From Polytrichum commune (taxonomy: Eukaryota; Streptophyta; Polytrichopsida; Polytrichales; Polytrichaceae): 60,000 bases of DNA. The stretch lies in assembly GCA_950295325.1 (NCBI GenBank), contig OX485804.1, forward strand, positions 41,542,001 to 41,602,000, read 5' to 3'. Below the pieces are notes generated by a model, which had not been told where the DNA came from, searched no databases, and worked only from the letters and a program-made list of their open reading frames with translations. Of this stretch, positions 52,901 to 60,000 are shown piece by piece. Numbering within the stretch: the stretch's first letter is position 1; each line of letters opens with the position of its first letter. The position numbers were made by a program, and so were the translations under genes.

Positions 52901-54823
52901 TCTATCCAAAAATTGATGAAAAGGGAACGCGCCGTCGTTAAAAGGAATATAGAGTACAAAAAATTGCAGTGACTTGGACAATATAAGTAATGGAAGGGTG
53001 AAAACAAATGGGCTATTTTTGAAATTTAAGTAATTATAGGGAGGTTTTAATTCAACCCTTGAAGGTAAATAGCCCCAAAACAAAAAAATCCCCACCCACA
53101 CGTGGTGCACAAAAATGCCTTAGAGTGATCTACCCGTGGCTATAACCTAAGTTGTAAAGTGTTAGTGAATATTTTATAGTTAGCGGTAAGGAGCGTAATG
53201 GGCCTCCAATAATTGAGGTCTTTAGAATCCCCCTCTTTTGGAATAAGACTATAAGTCCCTTAGTCACTCCCTCATGAAATGCCCCCTTTTCTATACCCTT
53301 GAGAACCATTCTAAGGTAATCTTTACCTATAGTAGGCCAATGGTGTTGAAAAATTTCTATAGGTATGCCATCGTGCCCCAGTGCCTTCCCTTTGGCCATC
53401 GATAAAATTGCAGTTGAAAGTTCATTTTTTGTTATTGCTCTTGAGAGTGTTGCATTCATATCGCATGTAAAGGTGGTTGGTAGGCCTTCCAAGACTTCTC
53501 GGATAGCCTCTCCCAAGATGTCCTGGTGCATGTAAAGATTTTGGTAGAAGTCTAAGCATTTTTTTCCCTAAGTCTTCCTTCCTAGTAAAACTCGTACCTT
53601 GGTTGTCGCATAACTACAAGATTACCGCTTGTGAATTCTTTTGTTTTACCAATCAAAAGAATTTGGTGGAGTACTTGTCCCCCAATTTTTGCCATTTGAC
53701 CCTCGATCTAATGCTTGCCCCTCTTGTTTTCCGTGTTGCTATCTCCTCTATCGTTCACTTATACTGGTTGACCTTACCTTGTAGCTCGACATTATATATG
53801 TCATCATGTAGCCTAGCCGTAGCTACTTCAAGTTTTGCCCTAGCATTAAGTTCCTCCCTCTTGTGCTCCTTTACTTTCTGCTTGATGAACTGTCTATAAA
53901 GCTTGGTTATATGTTTAAGTTTGTGAAGAAAAGATGCTTCTATGGGGAGGCTGTCCCATTTTTCCTTTAGTTTGTCCGAAAACTCCCCTTTTAAATATGC
54001 CACATTCCATTTCAAAGATGACTTCCTTCTTTCTCCGCTCCCAATGCCTAGTTCTATTTGTACCGGCAAGTGATCCGAGCCTACTGGATAGCCATGAATA
54101 AAGTAGGCCATTTGGTTGATGTCCAACTTACTGTGTGCCGGAGTGTAGAACCTATCTAGCCTAGCTAATCGGCATGCTTGACCCTTTTGACCATTGTTTC
54201 AAGAGAATTTGGGACCCCCTTGATGTATGAAGGTATCTTGTACTTGGAAAGCATTTAGGAGTTTGTTTTATGTATACCGTTCTAGGTCGCTAATAGCTTG
54301 TCCATAGTCGTTGGATTTATCTTGGGGTCTTTCGGTCATGTTAAAGTCCCCCCAAAAAATCCATTCACAATGCTTAGGTAGGTTGTCTACCATAATATGC
54401 CATAAGTGTTGTCTATCTATGAGAACGTTTGGAGCATATATGCATGCAAGACCTATATTTCCCCCTTATGTGCCTTCTAGCTTGATCCATACTACCCTAT
54501 CTTTGTATAATGCTCCGTGTGTTGTGGCAAGTCTTGCATATTTATGTGCAAGCAAAATTCCCACTCCCCCTTTGGCTGCTACATTTGGGTTGATCCAACT
54601 CCTTTCTTCAGGTGCTGCTTCCAACACCCAACTTGCGCACCTGGGCATCTGTCTATTCCCTAGATTCTCTAGGGCTTTACCTCTCAATTTATGTTCTTGG
54701 ATCATCACCACATCTGCTCTTGGTGTTAATGAATTGATAAAACACCTTTCCTTAGTAATGCTTTCCGAAGCTTTCCGGGTCATTTAAGCCTCGGATATTG
54801 TGTGTGATAATATTCCAATTCAT
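49942..54823 (-). pseudogene. L1-type LINE ORF2: endonuclease, RT, zinc-binding end
   Basis: Starts at an ATG at 54823-54821 (MNWNIITHNIRGLNDPESFG) and is broken by stops and frame changes. Endonuclease motifs are DVVMIQEHKLRG (about 54700), CIYAPNVL and WIFWGDFNMTERP (54310-54450), and GSDHLPV (about 54075). RT motifs are FYQNLYMHQDIL (from about 53550), AKGKALGHDGIP (about 53390), AYDKVSWNFL (about 52460), RGVRQGCPLAPYLF (about 52300) and SQYADDSLFM (about 52160). Near the end is the zinc-binding CRICIAS…CVFCLPN…KHKFWDCIQARRAW (50600-50450). The RT is interrupted by a hAT-type MITE at 52619-53138. The family is the same as 31530-36100. Confidence 0.88.
52619..53138. mobile_element. hAT-type MITE, copy 2, nested in LINE RT
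   Basis: 520 bp. It begins CACGGGTAGATCACTTAGTGC and ends …AGTGATCTACCCGTG, with an 8-bp duplication GCTATAAC (52611-52618, 53139-53146). Same terminal sequence as 49524-49933, and an internal CACGTG-containing subterminal motif in both. Confidence 0.88.
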
Positions 54824-54839
54824 AATAGGTTTTAACAAA

Positions 54840-55652
54840 ATGCCTCAAGCCATTGATTACCTCCCCCCAAGTGGGTTTTTATTCTTGTATTCCCATTTCG
54901 CCCCTGCCTAGGGGTTAAAATATGCTTTCCTACGGCTAGTGGACTAGTGGCACTATTGCATATGGGGGTGTTAGCTAATGGTGTTGTATGACCTTGTTCA
55001 TGTGCATGAATTTCATCCCCTTCCCAAGTTTCTCGTGACGAGGTGCGACTATCAAGTCCTATACTTGCTAATATGTCATTGTATATGTGATCTCTATTGT
55101 TATTATATCCGTTTAGTTAAGTTTCCCGTATTACATCTGTGTGACCTTGAGTAATGGGGTGAGTAGGATCTCTCCCCATGTATGACCTCCCTTTTGTGGC
55201 CGTTCCTACGTCTCGTAAGACATCCACATGCTCGTTAAGACGTTGGGACTTATTACCTATTATTGAGCACTTTGGTTCCCCTCCCCTATTTTGTCTATCA
55301 CGCAAGTTGTGAGAGAGGAAGGGGGGGGGGGGAGGGGGCAATTCTCCCCCAACTTTGCTCCTACTCTCAATTTCCTTAGTCATGTGTTGGCTAGCCCTTG
55401 CTCTTGGTGAGGATCATTCCGTTGTCCAATCCCGCTAAGTTCTCTCCCGTTAGCCACCATGGCCGAGGCCTCGCTCCCTGTTCCTACGGCCTCGCCAAAG
55501 GTCACCTCCCCCATTCGTCCTTCATTCTTCCTGGGCTGGCCATCCTTGTCAACCTTCCTCCTCGGGTAGCCCTCAACGGCCACCTCCGTTCCTTCTGGCC
55601 TTGCACGGCAGTCCTTATCTCCATCTTCCCCTCTCTCATAGATAGACAACAC
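54840..55652 (-). pseudogene. Possible LINE ORF1 remnant
   Basis: Two overlapping open stretches (55652-55380 and 55383-55117) lie just upstream of the LINE ORF2 and on its strand. The first is highly charged (GEDGDKDCRARPEG…RRKVDKDGQPRKNEGRMGEVTFGEAVGTG). The second contains a poly-Pro tract. No CCHC or RRM motif is visible. The assignment rests on position alone. Confidence 0.35.
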
Positions 55653-56325
55653 TTATGGAAGTCAATGGTACGCAATAGATGTAAGAATAAGGGGAAGAGA
55701 AAATATTATTTAATTAATCAAATAAATATTAAAATAAATAATCAACAAGTTGTTGTTACACCTTCGGGCATCCCTTCCATTATCATGGAACAAGTTGTAA
55801 CAGTTCCTTCAGCACACACCAAGGTTTTTGGTTGTACAATTCATAAATTTTTCATTTGGTCATTCATGTGTGGGTTTTATGATTTATCGTAAATGTGTTG
55901 CCTTGCAGGAGAATGAGATGTGGATTGGTTCGAAGGCGTCTGCATTTGGAGCTTATTTTGTTATTTATGATGCTTCCGATGGTCTTCATATGCATGTGGT
56001 AACAATTGCTACTCCAAACGAAGTAACAACCCACAAGATTGGCAAGATGGGTGGACTACTTTACTGCCTCCAATTAATAACTTTCTAATTCTTATAATCA
56101 TTTAATTACATTATGTTCATCCGCACAAGACATTCATCCATGCATTACATTCATCCAGACAAACCGCCAAAATCATCCTAAGTCATTAATTCATCCTATA
56201 TGGAACCACTCTTCATCCAACCTAAAACATCCTAGCTTTATCTAAAATTCATCTGTTGCTACCGAGGTGGGGGGTTTTGCTTAAAGTGCTTAATTTCCAT
56301 GGAATTCTACACCAATTGCCCTTAT
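55653..56325. other. No gene seen
   Basis: AT-rich sequence. The open frame at 55828-56088 has no recognisable domain. ATTCATCC-type short motifs recur at 56120-56260. Confidence 0.35.
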
Positions 56326-56330
56326 GTGGA

Positions 56331-56402
56331 TTGGCCGAGTAGTATAAGTGTTGAAAGTTAAGCCAATCTTCCAAAGAATAGTACTCGGATGGGTGACCTT
56401 TT
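56331..56402 (+). pseudogene. 5S rRNA-like fragment behind a tRNA A-box-like sequence
   Basis: AGTTAAGCC…AATAGTACTCGGATGGGTGACCT corresponds to the internal promoter region of plant 5S rRNA (AGTTAAGC…AGTAGTACTAGGATGGGTGACCT), with the C box nearly intact. The 5' third of 5S is missing. In its place is TTGGCCGAGTAGTATAAG, which resembles a tRNA-Ser/Leu A box. It is either a worn 5S pseudogene or the head of a hybrid SINE. Confidence 0.6.
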
Positions 56403-56409
56403 GTCACCC

Positions 56410-58830
56410 TTCAAGAAAACAACCCAAACAAGACTAAAGCTAAAGCTAACTCTAGCTTTACTTTCTAACTTACTTTCTAATTTTCTTTCTAACTTTCTCT
56501 CTAACTTTCTCTCTAACTTACTCCCCAACTACTAACTTCTATCTCTACCTAATGCCTCAAACGTCGCAAAACCATCAACAACCAACAACTAACCAACAAC
56601 TAATCAGAAGCTAATGAACCAAAAACTCAGTAGCAAAAAGCTAATGAAGTATAACTAAAATAGCAAAAACTAATGAACAAGAACTAAAGTAGCCGAAAGA
56701 TAATGTAGGAGATTCGAGGATAAACAAATCCTAATGCAACATAAGTTAATCAACCAGATCCTAATGCATTATTAATCAATAGCATTCAAAAATATTTTTA
56801 TTCAAACATTAGTAGGCCTTAAAAACCTTTTATTTCAACATCCATCTTTCTATCTTCTAAGAACTTTGCGCACCTAACTACATAGAGACGGGAAAGATGG
56901 AGAAAATAACCAAACCGCCAAAGAGCGAGACAGTCAATCCCGCTAACCTTCGCGGACTACCCCCTACAACCACAAAGTCATACCAGCCGTAGGTCAAACC
57001 TTACTTACATCTAAAAGTTAGCATCTACAGTTGACACCACTATAGCCAACCTTCTTTAAACCACTAAATCCAATGATCTTCGTTGGCCGCTTGTTTCATC
57101 CAACAACCTTCATCTGCTTTGATTTCATTCGCTTGACATCGTCCTTTGGTCATGCCTTCATCCATCCGTTTGACATTGTCCTTCGCTCATGCCTTCATTC
57201 ATTTGATGCTCCACCCGTTCGACACCGTCCTCCGTTCTTGCCTTCATCCACTCGACGTTCCATCCATTCAATGCCATCCTCTACTCGTGTCTTCATCTAC
57301 TTGACATTGTGTCGTTCTTCATCTATTATCTAATTGTCTTAATAATGATAACTAGTTGACCTTAATGTAATTTCTAACCATCAATTTTTTTTTCTAACTA
57401 GACCACAAACATTAAACCAAACCGCGAGCAGTTTGGTTGATTCACGACGGATAAATATTAAGGTGCCTCTAAAATGAGAAGGTAAAAAGTAACTGAGAAG
57501 GTTCTATGCACATCTATATAGTAAAGTATTTTTTTATATCCGCCTACAGATTATTTTATGCTTTACCACTAGCTCAATTCAATATAACATCAATCAATAC
57601 AACTAATCGGATTCGAACTCGGATTGGTGCAGACATAATATCAATTTCTTACACTATTCGCATTCACAGGCAGAAGTCTTAAACTATGGTTGTCACCTAT
57701 ATATTGATTGTTTCTGACAACAAACTTTTTTTTAATAGATTGTGAGTGCCTCACAGTGCCTCACTATGGTTTCAATGAAAGGGTTCCACCCTGGAACAAG
57801 TACAATATTCAACATTGGAAGTGGAGTTTTTTCTTCTATACATAATTTTTAAGTAATAGTGGAATTTTCCTTGTCTTCTATGCTTCATATACGGCTCAAA
57901 CGAGTCATAGGAAAGAATGGATGTCAAAATATATGTTCTAGGCCTTTAATCACTAGATAGGTGTTGATAATTCTTCCCTTGCAAAAAGAGATTTTTTTAA
58001 AAGATAGATAAATCGTGTGTAACATGATTGTTCTTGCTATGTTTTTTATTTGTCAATGTTCATGAAATTCTCTCATCTACATTCTTGTAAGGTGTGCCAC
58101 GATGGTTGCAAGGAGGATCCAAGGCTACTGAGAATTTATTTACTGGTTGCTGATACTGGTGTGGAGTGGATGACCATGTTTGGGTTGCAGTATCTTGGCT
58201 TAGTGGTTGCACTAGGTGTAAGTATGTCACACATTAAAAATATAAAATAAGTGATTACAGTCACCGCATGCATGCACCAATAGGTTGCAATCCCGTTAGA
58301 TATAGATGGCATGTTGAGAGATAATAATCAGATGACTCAATTTCCCCCAGATTCAGATGGCTTTCATGAGCTTGAATTGCAACTTTCTTCTGAAAAACAG
58401 AGACAGCTTGAGTTGGGACAGTAGATCATTGAATAAGCGGTTAGAAATACATTTTATACATTTGCTCTGGCAATACATAGAGCCGCAGCAAAACCTGCAG
58501 CGCCTGGAAAGCAGAGTTGACAATAAAGTAGACCTCAAGAAGTATGCCTCCGTTACAATATCTATGGTACGCGAAACTGAACTCTAGCAGCTAAAGATTC
58601 AATGTTTGAAATTGAGGTCTCTTGAGACTTGAGCCTGCCACCTGCCCAGTTTCAAACCAACCAACATAAGCAACGACAAATAGTAACCAGATCAAGGAGC
58701 CCATTTGACACCACCCTTGGAAGGGCAGTCAAATTACTCCACCCAATGCTGCATCCAGTGTATGACGTGATTGGATTGATCATAAATTAGGAAAATGAAA
58801 GTAGATGCTCACAAAAGGAGGGCAAGGCGA
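56410..58830. other. No confident gene; possible SINE B box near 57600
   Basis: It contains CTAACTTTCT-type low-complexity DNA (56440-56530), repeated AACTAA-rich sequence (56580-56760) and diverged CTTCATCC…TTCGACAT…GTCCT repeats (57090-57310). The minus strand at 57599-57617 has CCGAGTTCGAATCCG, a good Pol III B box, without a full tRNA around it. At 58085-58250 and 58270-58800 plus-strand frames read as protein-like but are broken. Confidence 0.35.
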
Positions 58831-58838
58831 AGACATAC

Positions 58839-60000
58839 CTATGAAGTAGAAATGATGCTACTGGACTCAAACCAGAGTCGTCGGTCATGTCCCTTTGGAA
58901 AGTAGATCTCGCATTTCCAGATATCCCATGCTTTGATAAATTTTGTCCTTCTTCCTCGCTACCATTCTCTGGTGTTGTGAGCAAGCGACGTGCCAGGTTG
59001 TGCAAACCTTTTACTGATGCCTCTTCCTTCCTGCAAAATCCAAGTGCATTCTCTGCTATTAATGGAGGAGGGTTTGTGGCATGTTAATCCCATGCATTAA
59101 TTAAACACTTAGTTTCAACAACAACAAACAAGACAAGGAAGAGTGAATTCAAGCTTGAAGTGTAAATTCGAGAACCATTGTGAACATTCTCAAAACGGGA
59201 CTGATGAGCATCTACTGGAATGTCCTCGTCCAATATCATTTGACACTGAGTTTCTTACAACATAAACTAAAAAGGTAACCAGGAGGTTACCTGGCTAACT
59301 GCCGGAGAAGCTTGCTAACAAGAACTTCACAAGCACCAGGAGCTAAGCGCTCCAAATCCATTAGTGCATCTGCTGCATCAGCTGCTGCTCGTAAGGCAGG
59401 CCCCTCTGATTGCTCTGCTGCTGTCTGCAGATCTCCAGGTAGAGTCTACTTAGTACCAAATTACAAAAATAACTGTCACATTACGTTCAATTATAAAGGA
59501 TGGCTTGAAACCATGATGGTCATGACAATCTACCATGGAGCCAACACATGTCTGAGCAAAGCTTGCCACAACGTTCCTGATGATAAATTGAATGCATAAA
59601 GTACTAAATATAGCACACAGTTCCTTCCAAATTTCCTTAGAATAGTCAACAAGATTTCTTAGCCGCTGGTTCTTTGAAACACTCACCACCAACCTGCACT
59701 GTCTACCACTGGAAGGGACACTCCCACTGCAAATGGTGCATAAAAGCTCTTGGCTGTGGATTCCCAATCTACATTGTATATTCAAAAACAAAATGTATGG
59801 AATACAAGTGACTTGCAGCAGCAATCTTTAAGAGATAGTCTCGAACCTCTTTGAGAGCAGGAATGAGGAGAAGAGTCAGTGCAGCAGATGCACCGGCTGC
59901 AGCTGCTCGCGCATCATCCTCCTCTTCGGTAGACCGTCTGCCTGCCCTAGGTGTCGCTTTGGGAGTCTCTCGAGGTGTCTCTCGAGGCTCACCACGTTCC
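58839..60000 (-). CDS. Unidentified spliced gene, partial (three exons)
   Basis: A minus-strand gene running in from beyond the right edge. Exon 1 (60000 to about 59850) encodes an ETPRETPKATPRAGRRS-rich basic stretch and then EEEDDARAAAAGASAALTLLLIPALKE, ending at a GAG|GTTCGA donor. Exon 2 (59424-59291, CTGCAG| … |GTAACC) encodes TAAEQSEGPALRAAAD…VSKLLRQLA. Exon 3 (59030-58839, TTTTGCAG| … |GTATGTC) encodes RKEEASVKGLHNLARRLL…SPVASFLLHR. Splice phases fit: exon 2 has 134 nt and its last two bases join G to give Arg. The Ala/Leu-rich helices suggest an ARM/HEAT-like or other helical repeat protein. I do not recognise the family. The last exon is unresolved; two candidate acceptors lie near 58640 and 58565. 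Confidence 0.6.

Noticed and set aside
52898-53110. 70-codon open frame within the nested MITE
   Set aside because: It lies wholly inside the non-coding hAT-type MITE at 52619-53138.
57599-57617. tRNA gene on the minus strand
   Set aside because: Only a B box (GAGTTCGAATCC) is convincing; no acceptor stem or anticodon arm could be folded around it.
58270-58800. Plus-strand protein-like frame (PPDSDGFHELELQ… and SRSPFDTTLGRAVKLLHP…)
   Set aside because: It contains at least six stops in about 170 codons, close to chance, and overlaps the unresolved end of the minus-strand gene; not enough to call a pseudogene.

Overview
The window is nuclear DNA of a land plant, probably a non-seed lineage (bryophyte, lycophyte or fern; the lineage is an inference). 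The evidence is one intact plant-type PHT1 phosphate transporter gene, a spliced gene entering from the right edge, and a dense, nested set of plant-type transposable elements in AT-rich DNA. No bacterial-style gene organisation is present.

Layout. 1-8580: a PIF/Harbinger-like MITE, a badly decayed Ty3/gypsy copy and tandem repeats. 8581-18460: a 9.9 kb minus-strand Ty3/gypsy element, the main object of interest. 18.8-26.1 kb: SINEs, Harbinger-type MITEs, a pogo/Tigger-like element with the last part of its transposase, and dispersed repeats. 29.4-36.1 kb: a C-rich LINE fragment followed by a 5'-truncated L1-type LINE carrying two nested insertions. 36.1-39.1 kb: a composite repeat with long inverted ends, a minisatellite and a nested pogo MITE. 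40.3-42.3 kb: MITEs, a GC-rich island and a 4 x 28 bp repeat. 42.4-45.2 kb: the PHT1 gene, with a candidate PHR1 site, a TATA box, a 5'UTR intron and an uninterrupted coding region. 46.3-49.9 kb: more MITEs and a long foldback. 49.9-55.7 kb: a second L1-type LINE (minus) with a nested hAT-type MITE. 56.3 kb: a 5S-rRNA-like fragment. 58.8-60.0 kb: three exons of an unidentified minus-strand gene.

The gypsy element encodes, in order, gag, two CCHC zinc knuckles, an aspartic protease, a complete C5-cytosine methyltransferase (DNMT) domain with motifs I, IV, VI, IX and X in canonical order, reverse transcriptase, RNase H, a DDE integrase, and after the integrase a Cys4-His-Cys3 PHD finger where chromoviruses carry a chromodomain. 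It therefore pairs a DNA-methylation writer with a likely histone-tail reader in one polyprotein. This copy is broken by three reading-frame changes and several stops, but its LTR segments are about 98% identical, so it is fairly young. One stop, just before RT, lies in a UAG CAA UUA context like that of viral readthrough codons. The 5' LTR segment is followed directly by 14 bases complementary to LTR sequence, as in self-primed elements. The LTR blocks are circularly permuted yet flanked by a 4-bp duplication.

The rest of the window is mostly ordinary repeat turnover, with good examples of how MITEs arise by internal deletion.
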